Assembly: GCA_900756545.1 (NCBI GenBank)
Contig: CAAEKO010000023.1
Coordinates: forward strand, 1 to 41,863
Length of the DNA stretch: 41,863 bases
DNA from: Clostridia bacterium
GTDB lineage: Bacteria; Bacillota; Clostridia; UBA1381
Direction of reading: 5' to 3'
In this document: positions 19,188-27,951 of the stretch, one piece after another
How positions within the stretch are numbered: the first letter of the stretch is position 1
Layout of the letters: every line of letters starts with the position of its first letter
Notes under the pieces: model-generated
What the model saw: only the letters and a program-made list of their open reading frames with translations
The model's database searches: none
Told to the model about the DNA's origin: nothing
Program-made: the position numbers and the translations under genes

Positions 19188-20759
19188 CTACTTTTCTTCC
19201 TTTTCGCCGTTCCCCGACAGCATCTTATTCCGGAAATCACTCGGAAGCATGCCCGTATATTTTTTAAATGCTAATGTAAAATTTGCTTTACTTTCATATC
19301 CCACTGCCAAAGCTATTTCATATATTTTCGCATTTTTGTGGGTAAGAAGTGTTTTTGCCTTATCCATCCTAACCGATAACAAATATTCAAAAATTGTCTT
19401 CCCCATTGCGTTTTTAAATAGCCTTCGAACATGGCTGGAGCTGATATAGCAATGGGAAGCGATGTCTTCAATATTGGAAATGGTACTATAATTCTGATTG
19501 ATATAGGATATTATTTTTGCAACAATATCATCAGATTTGCTTCGGGCACTTTCCGCAACAACCTCCGAGAGCGCCCGAAGCATGTTATATATCCAATGCT
19601 CCAGTTGTTCGTAGCTTTCAAACCTGTGCTTTTTATAAAAAGTTACCATACTGTCGCCAAGCAGATTTTCAACATGTATATTCTGTTCGCTCAGAATCAT
19701 CTGTACGGCCGCCCATACAGATACATATACCATTTCAATATCCGGAGGCGAATGCGGGGCAGAAGCTTCGCAAAGTGATCTCGCCAGCTTCCGCATCGCC
19801 CCGTCATCATCTGCGGCAATGGCCGTCATGATTTCCCCTTTTATATTAACGGCATTATATTTGCCAGTGCTTGCTGTCGTTGTAATAAGTGCATTGTTCC
19901 CTTTTTGGTTCATTGAATCCAAAGAATGGGCAGCCTCTTTAATTAAGACGGGAATGTCATATTCAGATCTGCCAACGCTAGACATTGCACCCACAACCAT
20001 AAGGCTGAATTTTTCGCGCCCCGCCCGTATACATTCCTCAATATCCTTTTTCACCGTCTTAACAAATTCATCTTCGCTTTGCGATGCGGACATAAATAAA
20101 ACCGATATACATTTTTCGTTCTCAGCATTGATTACAACATTTTTATTTTTTAATATGTCTTTTTTAAGATAACTCAAATAAGTATACGCCTGCGATGTAT
20201 CGTTATTGATTATATCACATTTCGCAAGGATATACAAAGAAAATTTTTCAAAACCCAGCAGATTCTTTTCGCTTTCAATAAATTTGATGCTGTCATCATG
20301 CACACAAAGCATATGATACATGAAGTTTTCACGTCTAAGGCGTAGAATCTCGGTTTCAATTCCCCCGTCCTTCTTTTTTTCACGCTGCTTCAGGATTGAG
20401 ACTGCTTTTTTCACACTCTGCTCTAATTGCAGTTGATTGATAGGCTTAAGAATATAGGAAACAGCTTCGGTTTCGTTTGCAGATTGTAGATAATCAAAAT
20501 TATCATAGCAGCTTATAAATAAAACAACCGTGTCACCGTTTGCCGCGCGAATTTGACGGACCATTTCAAGCCCGTCCATAATCGGCATAGCAACGTCTGT
20601 TATGATTAAATCCGGTTTATTGGCAAAATATTTTTCCAATCCATCACGGCCCGTGGACGCTGTTTCAATTTTATCGAAACCATAAGCTTCCCAATCAATA
20701 TAGTGTAATAGACTTTGCACCTGTATAGAGTTATCATCAACAATCAGTAATTTATACAT
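19188..20759 (-). CDS. YesN-like response regulator with AraC-type DNA-binding domain
   Basis: The product has 523 residues. The receiver domain (1-120) shows the acidic pair Asp8/Asp9, phospho-acceptor Asp55 in LIITDVAMP, and Lys105 in ILKPI. A long middle section (about 130-400) has no clear motif, as is common in this family. The last 116 residues form an AraC/XylS double helix-turn-helix: IEDIASHCYISSSHVRRLF for the first and IYEIALAVGYESKANFTLAF for the second. The gene lies between the sugar-binding lipoprotein and the sensor kinase. It most likely activates the transporter and enzyme genes of this locus when phosphorylated. A 13-base motif shared by two upstream regions (24755 and 29305) is a candidate binding site. 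Confidence 0.93.
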   Translation of the reverse strand: MYKLLIVDDNSIQVQSLLHYIDWEAYGFDKIETASTGRDGLEKYFANKPDLIITDVAMPIMDGLEMVRQIRAANGDTVVLFISCYDNFDYLQSANETEAVSYILKPINQLQLEQSVKKAVSILKQREKKKDGGIETEILRLRRENFMYHMLCVHDDSIKFIESEKNLLGFEKFSLYILAKCDIINNDTSQAYTYLSYLKKDILKNKNVVINAENEKCISVLFMSASQSEDEFVKTVKKDIEECIRAGREKFSLMVVGAMSSVGRSEYDIPVLIKEAAHSLDSMNQKGNNALITTTASTGKYNAVNIKGEIMTAIAADDDGAMRKLARSLCEASAPHSPPDIEMVYVSVWAAVQMILSEQNIHVENLLGDSMVTFYKKHRFESYEQLEHWIYNMLRALSEVVAESARSKSDDIVAKIISYINQNYSTISNIEDIASHCYISSSHVRRLFKNAMGKTIFEYLLSVRMDKAKTLLTHKNAKIYEIALAVGYESKANFTLAFKKYTGMLPSDFRNKMLSGNGEKEEK

Positions 20760-20845
20760 GGTTTTTCTCGACTTCTGTCTTATATTTCACTTCTGTATTT
20801 TGCTTTTATCCAATAAAAGGATCGGCGAAAATACTCACACGTTTT

Positions 20846-20870
20846 TACGGGCAGCATAACACCGCCCGTA
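20846..20870 (-). other. Intercistronic hairpin between lipoprotein and response regulator genes
   Basis: TACGGGC and GCCCGTA form a seven-base-pair stem with an 11-base loop, 17 bases after the lipoprotein stop. On the minus strand it is followed by A residues, so it is not a standard terminator. It could set different RNA levels for the abundant binding protein and the regulators downstream. Confidence 0.35.
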
Positions 20871-20886
20871 TTATATTTTCCACAAT

Positions 20887-22719
20887 TTATTGAATTAATC
20901 CTTTCGCAATCTCTGTGCATTTTTCTTCCATTGTGGATATGTTCGTTATGTTATTGAGATCCGCAATCGCCTGATCCCACTTAGTATCAAATTCTGAAGG
21001 CGATGCGGCAAGCGCCATCTTGAACTTGGATTCCCATTGTTCCCGCTTTGCCCAGAATGTTACTACCTCCGGCACCTCTGAATATTCAGCGCTCCAGATT
21101 GCCGTAGGCGGGTATTCCGGAAGATTTTGCACATGCTTTGATTCCTTCGGGAATTTAAGGCCCTTATTCATTCTCGGAAGACTCAAATCAATCTTGCGAT
21201 ACATCACCTGTGCATTGTAATGGTCAACATTGACAGGCACAACAAGCATCATGCCGCCCGTACCCTGCAGGCCAAGGCGGTCTTCCTCCTTGGGCAACGC
21301 GCCTGCATCGCCTTCAATAAAATACTGATTAAATCTTTCGTCCTTAAAACGAAGCTTGCCGTCATCCGTTTCTTCATAAAGACCCGCTTCCTCAGGTCCC
21401 CAGTTTCTAACCTTATCATATTCAGCAGTAAACTGGACATTCATCCAGTTCAGCACCTGCTTAACCTCGTCCTCCGAAAGGCTCTTTGTCAAACACAGTG
21501 CATCAGTCCAAAGCGCTTTATTTGTATAAGCAGGATAATCCTTTTGCGCTGGAACCTGTGTAATAAACGGACGGAAACGGAAGCTTTCGCCGCGTTCTTC
21601 AAGCTCCTGATTTATTTTGTCCGGATAATCCACTGTAAACAGCGGGCAAATTGCATATTGGCCGTTCAATACCTTTTCCTTAAACTGTGCGCTGGTATGC
21701 GCAAGGCTTTCCGGGTCAATTACGCTGTCAGCCAGCATCTGGTTTTGTGTTTTTGCCGCTTGGCGGATCAAATCATGAACCAGCGGAATCTCATACTGCT
21801 GCTTGTTTGCATTCCAGGTTCCGGCATAGTTATGGTTTTTATAGCCGTACATATCAGCGCCAAGATACGTCAATGCTGTCCAGTTATCACCACCCTCATA
21901 TCCAAACGCATAAGTTGTTTTCCCGTTCGTCTTTATATTCGCATCTTTGATCTTATACATAAAATCAATAAATTCGTCTGTTGATTTAATCGGAATATCT
22001 AACAGCTCGTCGCCAATCGGTGTATCCGCCTTATCCAACACCGCAAGAATCTCCTCGTATGATTTAGCCTCCGGATAGAACTTTTTTACAATATCGTCAC
22101 GAATCCAGAAAACATTTGTCTCGCTGAAAGTAACATCCGTCGGATATGTTAAAGTAAGATTTTCAATAAAATCAATTTCCTCCTGTTCAAGATCCGGGTA
22201 AATATCATCTCTTGCAAGCGACTTATACGGAATCCCCAAAATCTTACCGTCAACCGTCAGCATATCCCAAAATTCTGACGGAACCCTGCGCCATACTTCA
22301 GGCGCATAAGTTTTGATCAGTTCGGGCGTAAGCTGCCATATCTGGTTGATTTCGTTCAGCTTTTTAAAATGCGCAGCCCCCTGCCCGGCGCCGCAGTGGA
22401 TAATATCCGGCATATTGTTTCCGGCAACAAGCTTCGCAAGCTTTGTATCCCATTGTCCGCCGTCGTTCCCATACATATTAACAACAGTAGTCTTGGTTTT
22501 TTCTCTGAGCCACTCCTCAACAAGATCACCGCTCACAGTAGAAGACGGCGAGTAATCGGTGCCCTGTGTTTCCCATACGGTAAGCTCCAGAAGCTTTGTG
22601 GGCGTGAAATGGCCATTTTCATCAACAGAAGCTGTATTCTGCTTGTTTCCGCAGGATACTAAGCTTGCAGCAAGCGCAAGGCATGCGGCCATGGAAATCA
22701 TTCTCTTCATTGCTTTCAT
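20887..22719 (-). CDS. Extracellular sugar-binding lipoprotein of a CUT1 ABC importer (LplA-like)
   Basis: The product has 610 residues, with AGGAGC upstream of ATG 22719. The N-terminus is a lipoprotein signal: a short charged start, a hydrophobic stretch and lipobox LVSC with Cys23 as the lipidated residue. The body has the look of family 1 solute-binding proteins (LTVWETQGTD near the start, then a long two-lobed protein with many Trp and Tyr residues suited to sugar stacking). At over 600 residues it is longer than most, like the LplA-type binders for large oligosaccharides. It sits right after the two permease genes, so it would deliver oligosaccharides to them. The substrate cannot be read from the sequence; the neighbouring GH95 and beta-helix enzymes suggest fucose- or galactose-decorated fragments. 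Confidence 0.92.
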   Translation of the reverse strand: MKAMKRMISMAACLALAASLVSCGNKQNTASVDENGHFTPTKLLELTVWETQGTDYSPSSTVSGDLVEEWLREKTKTTVVNMYGNDGGQWDTKLAKLVAGNNMPDIIHCGAGQGAAHFKKLNEINQIWQLTPELIKTYAPEVWRRVPSEFWDMLTVDGKILGIPYKSLARDDIYPDLEQEEIDFIENLTLTYPTDVTFSETNVFWIRDDIVKKFYPEAKSYEEILAVLDKADTPIGDELLDIPIKSTDEFIDFMYKIKDANIKTNGKTTYAFGYEGGDNWTALTYLGADMYGYKNHNYAGTWNANKQQYEIPLVHDLIRQAAKTQNQMLADSVIDPESLAHTSAQFKEKVLNGQYAICPLFTVDYPDKINQELEERGESFRFRPFITQVPAQKDYPAYTNKALWTDALCLTKSLSEDEVKQVLNWMNVQFTAEYDKVRNWGPEEAGLYEETDDGKLRFKDERFNQYFIEGDAGALPKEEDRLGLQGTGGMMLVVPVNVDHYNAQVMYRKIDLSLPRMNKGLKFPKESKHVQNLPEYPPTAIWSAEYSEVPEVVTFWAKREQWESKFKMALAASPSEFDTKWDQAIADLNNITNISTMEEKCTEIAKGLIQ

Positions 22720-22778
22720 TTTTCATGCTCCTATACTATATAGTAGTAGTTATTATTGTCCCTCTCCAAGGACATATC

Positions 22779-23672
22779 CTATTCCTTAACAGCACCCAGC
22801 GTTACACCGGATATAAAATATTTCTGCAAGAACGGATAGACACATATTATCGGAAGCGTTGTGATAATCAGCGTTGCTGCCGTTACGGATTCCGACGTTG
22901 TTTTTGCAACGTCCATATCCGACCCGCGGTTCATGGCAATCTGTACCGCCATTTCCTTTGCAGTTTCACTTTCTTTAATCAAACGCATCATAAGATACTG
23001 CAATGTATAAAGTTTTTTATCTGTTATATACATCAATGTCGTTGTCCAATCATTCCACGCACCTACCGATATCCAAAGCGCTACCGTGGCAATTACCGGC
23101 ATACAGAGCGGCATTATAATCCGTATCATAATTATGATATCGTTTGCACCGTCAACCTTCGCACTTTCCTCAAGACTCTGCGGAATTTCCTGTAGAAACG
23201 ATCGCATGATAATCATATTATAAAAGCTAAACAAGCCCGGAATTAGATATATCCAATATGTATTGATAATATGTAGCGTTCTGAACAGAATATATCCCGG
23301 AATTACACCGGCCGATATATAACTCGGAATCATTAGAATTAATGTCAATGTTTTTCTGTACGGAAGTCCCCTTCTTGTCAAGCCATAAGCCGCCGAAAAA
23401 GTTACAGACAAGCCAAGGAATGTTACTAAGATAACCCGAGATACCGATATCAACAATGCCTGCAGAAAAGCGTCGTTAAATAGTACACCTCTGTAATTTT
23501 CCAGAGTAAACTTTCTTGGGAAAATTGTAATTCCGCCCCGCATACTGTCTGCGCCGTCATTCAGGGAAATCGCAATCTGGTTAAGGTACGGATAAAGCGT
23601 AATGATACAAATACATAACATAATAATGATATTCACCACGCCGAATATTTTTTCGCCTCTGCTCCTTTTCAT
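22779..23672 (-). CDS. Carbohydrate ABC importer permease (LplC-like)
   Basis: The product has 297 residues with about six membrane helices. The ATPase-contact loop ESAKVDGANDIIIMIRIIMP (EAA motif) is clear, and the C-terminal VTLGAVKE is typical of LplC/YtcP-type permeases. It starts 15 bases after the partner permease. The operon contains no nucleotide-binding subunit; in Firmicutes such CUT1 importers usually share a general ATPase of the MsmX type encoded elsewhere. It should import oligosaccharides released by the surface enzymes. Confidence 0.93.
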   Translation of the reverse strand: MKRSRGEKIFGVVNIIIMLCICIITLYPYLNQIAISLNDGADSMRGGITIFPRKFTLENYRGVLFNDAFLQALLISVSRVILVTFLGLSVTFSAAYGLTRRGLPYRKTLTLILMIPSYISAGVIPGYILFRTLHIINTYWIYLIPGLFSFYNMIIMRSFLQEIPQSLEESAKVDGANDIIIMIRIIMPLCMPVIATVALWISVGAWNDWTTTLMYITDKKLYTLQYLMMRLIKESETAKEMAVQIAMNRGSDMDVAKTTSESVTAATLIITTLPIICVYPFLQKYFISGVTLGAVKE

Positions 23673-23687
23673 TCTACATCCCCTCCT

Positions 23688-24665
23688 TTACCATATACTT
23701 GCTCCGCTGAGCTTTTTACTTATCCCATTCGCGGTCAGAAGCAGAATAAGATTTACTAAGCCCTGAGCCAGCCCAAACGCTGTAGCCAAATCATATTCGC
23801 CGTTCTGAATCCCCTGCCGGTAAATCAATGTATTGATGGCCTCCGTCTTTTCTTGCGTAAATACATTCTGAAAACCGTATATCTGGTCAAAACTTGTGTT
23901 GACCAGGCTTCCTAGCGACATGACCAAAACAATGATAATCGTACCCTTTATGCATGGCAATGTTACATACCATATCTGCTTTAATCTTTTACAACCGTCC
24001 ACCTCGGCGGCTTCATACAGAGTTGGGTCAATACCGGCGATTGCCGCCAGGAATATGACCGACGACCAACCAACACCCTTCCATTGTGAAGAGAAAAATA
24101 TTATCGGCAGAAAATACTTTGTGTCAAGCAGCGGATTTGAATATTGATAGCCTTCGCCAAATATCCAGGTACATATGCTGGCCGCTGTCCCCTCATTGGC
24201 AAAGAACGAATAAAACAGACCAATTACCGAAATCCAGGAAAGAAAGTACGGCATATAGGATATCGTCTGTGTTACCTTCTTAAAGGTTTTATTCCTAAGC
24301 TCGTTAAACAATAACGCCAATAAAATTGGGAACGGAAAGCCGCAGAATACAAGCACAAAACCATATATAAGCGTGTTCATAATCGCTCTGGTCATATCCG
24401 GCTGAATGAATATGGTTTTGAAATTATCCAGCCCTACCCACGGACTTTTTATAATCGCCCTAATAATATTCGGATCACGGAACACTCCGTTAAAATCGAA
24501 CTCCTTAAAAGCAATTACAATTCCGCTCAGCGGAATATACGAAAATACAGTCACTAAAATAAGCGCCGGCAAAATCATAATATACGCATACTTATATCTG
24601 CTTATATTACTGAAAAAACCGTCTTTATTTTTCAATGGCTTTTGAATTTTTTGCTCAGTTTTCAT
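23688..24665 (-). CDS. Carbohydrate ABC importer permease (LplB-like)
   Basis: The product has 325 residues with a charged cytoplasmic N-terminus and about six membrane helices. The EAA loop reads YEAAEVDGCKRLKQIWYVTLP, and the first helix region (YIPLSGIVIAFKEF) is typical of LplB/YtcP-family sugar permeases. It is the first gene of the transporter cluster (permease, permease, binding protein), which is unusual because the binding protein comes last. The 119 bases before it hold a TATAAT element and a shared 13-base motif, so transcription may start here as well as run through from upstream. Confidence 0.93.
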   Translation of the reverse strand: MKTEQKIQKPLKNKDGFFSNISRYKYAYIMILPALILVTVFSYIPLSGIVIAFKEFDFNGVFRDPNIIRAIIKSPWVGLDNFKTIFIQPDMTRAIMNTLIYGFVLVFCGFPFPILLALLFNELRNKTFKKVTQTISYMPYFLSWISVIGLFYSFFANEGTAASICTWIFGEGYQYSNPLLDTKYFLPIIFFSSQWKGVGWSSVIFLAAIAGIDPTLYEAAEVDGCKRLKQIWYVTLPCIKGTIIIVLVMSLGSLVNTSFDQIYGFQNVFTQEKTEAINTLIYRQGIQNGEYDLATAFGLAQGLVNLILLLTANGISKKLSGASIW

Positions 24666-24704
24666 AATGCATCATATATCCTTTCACTCTGTTCCTTATA
24701 AAGA

Positions 24705-24733
24705 ATTATATAATATTAGAGCAATTTTAAAAA
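24705..24733 (-). promoter_or_regulatory. Possible promoter before the transporter genes
   Basis: A TATAAT box (24705-24710) lies 17 bases from TTTTTA (24728-24733), a poor -35 box, which would suit an activator-dependent promoter. The start of transcription would be about 30 bases before ATG 24665. The assignment rests mainly on the -10 box. Confidence 0.35.
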
Positions 24734-24754
24734 TACTGAAATTGATTTTTCGGC

Positions 24755-24767
24755 GTTTCATATTTGA
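24755..24767 (+). promoter_or_regulatory. 13-base motif shared with the upstream region of the SGNH gene
   Basis: GTTTCATATTTGA is found here and, in reverse orientation, at 29305-29317. Both copies sit about 90-112 bases upstream of a start codon in this locus. It is a candidate site for the AraC-type regulator encoded at 19188-20759; the link is inference. Confidence 0.35.
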
Positions 24768-24784
24768 CTAAAAACACAAAAATT

Positions 24785-26971
24785 TTATTCAAATATAATC
24801 CGATATACACTATTCTCATTTCTCGGAACAAGCGCTGACATTCCTGAAGTTATCACATTATTCACCTTGATAACCTTCCAGTTCTTTTTCACTTTTATGG
24901 ATAACTCGCTTTCGGCAAGAACAATATGCTTAATTTCAAAAGAAATATTTTTAAACGGTCTAAGCTCCAGATATTTCTCATCAAGCTTCAGACCTATTAA
25001 TCTAATCAGGTATTCCCAGCTCACTTTATACCGCGGATATGCCGGAAACCGCGGCGTATCCTTAGCGAGCTCCCGTTCCAGCGGCTCGCTTGTGCCATCC
25101 TGCGCCACAGAACGGTTCCACTCACCGACCGCAAGATGATTATTGGCAAGGCTTCCCTCAACCGAACGAAATACATCGAGCGCCTCCTCTTCAAAACCAA
25201 GCTCGCCCAATACTGAACCCATACTAAGCTGACCGCCAATCCAACATGTTCTTGCGTGATACTGCGACAAATCCTCTGTAGGTTTCCCGCCAGGCAGCAT
25301 ACCGTTTGCCCAGCCTCTGAAATTCTTTTCCGGCTCGTCAATCAGATTGTTTTTGTAGGCATAGAGCACACTGCTTTTGATGTGTTCAATGGGCAGAAGC
25401 GATTGAAGCCGCCTATCCGTAAGGAGAACCCACCTTCCAAAAAGATGATCCGTAAACACACTTTCCTGCACGCTTTTTTCCGCAGCGCCAGGTGTTCTAT
25501 AAAAGCAATTATAGTATTCGCCGTTCCATAAAAAGCGTTCAAAGTTCCTCACTGCATTTTCCAAAATTGCTTCAGGCGATTTTCCGCCAATCAAAATTGG
25601 CTTCTTCATAAGCGCCGATATCCTTGTCAGCGAATACAGAGCATACATCCACGGCAGATTTACATACGCGCTGACGCCCGGCATCTTCCAGTTGTCATAG
25701 CTCTGATTTCCATGTTCAGAAGCGATCAGATCCGCATACGAATTATTTTCATAAACTCGCTGTGCCGCATTCACAATATGATGATATTTTTCTTCGAGAA
25801 AACTCTTTTTGTTAAACCACAAGTAATCTCTGTACATTCTTTCCACAAAGCACGGCTCTTCAACATAATCACAGGCATCCGACCATAGCGAATGATATAC
25901 AAAGCCCTTATTTTCGCCCGTATCTGCAATCACGGAGCAATGCAGCTTCATATCGTGCTCCTCAAGCTGCGGCCAGTATATCATGTACAGCCAGCTGCTG
26001 TATATAGTGACGTCAAACGTATTCATAAAGGGATGCGGGTCTTCAATTTCAAAGAAGGTATGATCATCTGCAAGCATTGTCGATGTTATAACCGATGAGA
26101 GCGATGAGAACCACAGCCGCTTAAACGCAGGCGGAAAATCAAGAGATTCCTGCCACGCAGTAACCGATTCCTTCCATTCGTCCACATGCTTAGCCGCATA
26201 CCAGATAACTTCTTCTGCCGAAGTAAAGGATAATGTATAATACCTCGTATATTCATCTGTTAAAAACTCGGATGGTGTTGTAAATCTCGGATAATACCAT
26301 GCAAGATAGGCTTTTTCTATCCTATGCGCACCGGGCGCAAGCACTACCCGTCTGGACGCTGCCAGATCATCGAAAGCAGCCGCTGCCGTACCATTTTCCG
26401 TCACAAACGTGTTCGATTCCGTTCCGCTGAAAATAAATGTAAAATCTGCTGTGATCGGCTTTTCACCCTTGTTTTCCAATTCAAATTCCATACACCATAC
26501 GGGTACAGAAGAATTTTTTATGTCATATGGTATGAGCGGTGAAAAAGCCAGCAGCTTTACATAAAGACCAAGCTGTTTATATTGCGCTAAATGCAGTGAA
26601 AAGGGCAAAAATTCATATGATGCAAATTCATCGGGTAAATTTACAGAACTCTCCATTTCATTACTTTTTTCATTTTCCTGCTGATATGGCAAGGGAAGTT
26701 CACCCTGAAAAAGATATGTTTTCCCGCCCGATACAAAGCAAAGACGAAGGAAATTACTTGCATCATCGCCATACAAATGTAAATAATCATATGTTTCCGG
26801 GCGTTGGAAAAACTTAGGGTATTTATCCTTACTTGCATTTGAGTCAAAATTTGGAAGACACCAGCCAAACCTCCCAAACATTCCATAGCCTGTGCCAAGG
26901 CCTCCAAACGGAACGCCCTTACCGTGTGACACGTTTACCCACTCATCTGCAATCTGAAAGCTTTTATCCAT
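24785..26971 (-). CDS. Divergent GH116-like glycoside hydrolase (GBA2/beta-glucosidase type)
   Basis: The product has 728 residues. ATG 26971 is chosen over a longer open frame because it shares a TAATG stop-start with the deacetylase gene and has a GAGAGGAG ribosome site. The N-terminal GVPFGGLGTGYGMFGRFGW matches the GGIGTG signature of GH116. MNTFDVTIYSSWLYMIYWPQLE (317-337) corresponds to the YNTYDVHFYASFAL..WPKLE block of that family, and Glu308/Glu310 just before it occupy the region of the catalytic nucleophile. NQSYDNWKMPGVSAY (422-436) corresponds to the DQTYDTW..GVSAY block, with Asp426 a candidate acid/base. Known GH116 enzymes cleave beta-glucosides or beta-xylosides, but the divergence leaves the substrate open. 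It has no signal peptide and is probably cytoplasmic. Confidence 0.75.
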   Translation of the reverse strand: MDKSFQIADEWVNVSHGKGVPFGGLGTGYGMFGRFGWCLPNFDSNASKDKYPKFFQRPETYDYLHLYGDDASNFLRLCFVSGGKTYLFQGELPLPYQQENEKSNEMESSVNLPDEFASYEFLPFSLHLAQYKQLGLYVKLLAFSPLIPYDIKNSSVPVWCMEFELENKGEKPITADFTFIFSGTESNTFVTENGTAAAAFDDLAASRRVVLAPGAHRIEKAYLAWYYPRFTTPSEFLTDEYTRYYTLSFTSAEEVIWYAAKHVDEWKESVTAWQESLDFPPAFKRLWFSSLSSVITSTMLADDHTFFEIEDPHPFMNTFDVTIYSSWLYMIYWPQLEEHDMKLHCSVIADTGENKGFVYHSLWSDACDYVEEPCFVERMYRDYLWFNKKSFLEEKYHHIVNAAQRVYENNSYADLIASEHGNQSYDNWKMPGVSAYVNLPWMYALYSLTRISALMKKPILIGGKSPEAILENAVRNFERFLWNGEYYNCFYRTPGAAEKSVQESVFTDHLFGRWVLLTDRRLQSLLPIEHIKSSVLYAYKNNLIDEPEKNFRGWANGMLPGGKPTEDLSQYHARTCWIGGQLSMGSVLGELGFEEEALDVFRSVEGSLANNHLAVGEWNRSVAQDGTSEPLERELAKDTPRFPAYPRYKVSWEYLIRLIGLKLDEKYLELRPFKNISFEIKHIVLAESELSIKVKKNWKVIKVNNVITSGMSALVPRNENSVYRIIFE

Positions 26972-27801
26972 TATAATTTTCGCTCCTCTCCCGGCCCTAT
27001 GCTTATGGTTTCTCCGCTGCAGCACAGCCATACCTTTGATGCGGTCGGATTATATACCCGCTCTGCCAAAGCGCTGAGCCGCAGCGCCTCATACGCTTTT
27101 ACATAATCATAAATCTGAATATTGGTCGCATACCAGACGTCATCGTGTCTGGATATATATTGAGCAAATTTTTCAATTACATCCCAATTCTGATCGTTAT
27201 CAAATTCATAGCTATGTCCCCATACATAGAACATCCACACTTCTTCCCAGCGCGGGTTTTGGTTGACAAATTTATCAGCCAGCTCCATAAGTCTGGGATC
27301 TGCATGATGACATGTAGGTTTCAGCATCATCCAATTTTGCGGCAATGCAAAATTATGTGTGGAATCGACATGTCTTGAATATACGATTCCTGCAGTTCGG
27401 GCAGCATTGATAACCGCATCGCTTACGCCTCCAAATGGATATGCCATCCCGCGGGCGTCCGTCCCGAACCGGCGTTCAATTTCACGTCTATCTTCCAGAA
27501 TTTCATCAAGCAAATTGATTGGTTTAAGAATTTCCAGTCTCGGATGGTGCGACGTATGCACAGCAATTTCGTGATTTTCTGTAAAATCAGCCATCTCACT
27601 GAATTTCAATTTTCCCTTGTACTCGACTCTCTCCTGTTCCTCCGGATGCATCCAGCCGCTGTTGATGTTAAAGGTGCATTTTAAATGGTATTTGTCAAAT
27701 ATCCCTTTCAGACGCAAGTCCTGGTAAACACCGTCGTCATAGCTGAACGTCATCGCCTTGGACCTTCCTCCAGGAAACCGCATAAAAATTGTTTTTCCCA
27801 T
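26971..27801 (-). CDS. Polysaccharide deacetylase-like protein (CE4/NodB fold)
   Basis: The product has 276 residues and begins at ATG 27801 after an AGGAGAG-like site. Motif 1 is TFSYDDG with the catalytic and metal-binding Asp22 and Asp23. Motif 2 is HTSHH, giving the metal ligands His82 and His86. YPFGG is the usual third motif. These are the residues needed for metal-dependent N- or O-deacetylation. There is no signal peptide, so the substrate should be an imported oligosaccharide, perhaps O-acetylated pectic or xylan fragments. The gene is coupled by a TAATG overlap to the GH116-like gene, which suggests they act on the same compound. Many proteins of this subgroup are unstudied, so the activity is inferred. 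Confidence 0.82.
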   Translation of the reverse strand: MGKTIFMRFPGGRSKAMTFSYDDGVYQDLRLKGIFDKYHLKCTFNINSGWMHPEEQERVEYKGKLKFSEMADFTENHEIAVHTSHHPRLEILKPINLLDEILEDRREIERRFGTDARGMAYPFGGVSDAVINAARTAGIVYSRHVDSTHNFALPQNWMMLKPTCHHADPRLMELADKFVNQNPRWEEVWMFYVWGHSYEFDNDQNWDVIEKFAQYISRHDDVWYATNIQIYDYVKAYEALRLSALAERVYNPTASKVWLCCSGETISIGPGEERKL

Positions 27802-27951
27802 TTTCTTCTCTCCTTTGATAACAAAATTTTATGACGTTTTTCTTCTGCAAAAGCTTCTTTCACAACATTTCAACGAGACGGAGACATAGCCATGCCGTCT
27901 GTCCTTATCAAGCGGTATCCGCTACTTACAGAAGCGGGGTATAAAGACTTG

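Noticed and set aside
22757..22774. TGTCC/GGACA hairpin between permease and lipoprotein genes
   Set aside because: A five-base-pair stem without T-tract is too weak to call.
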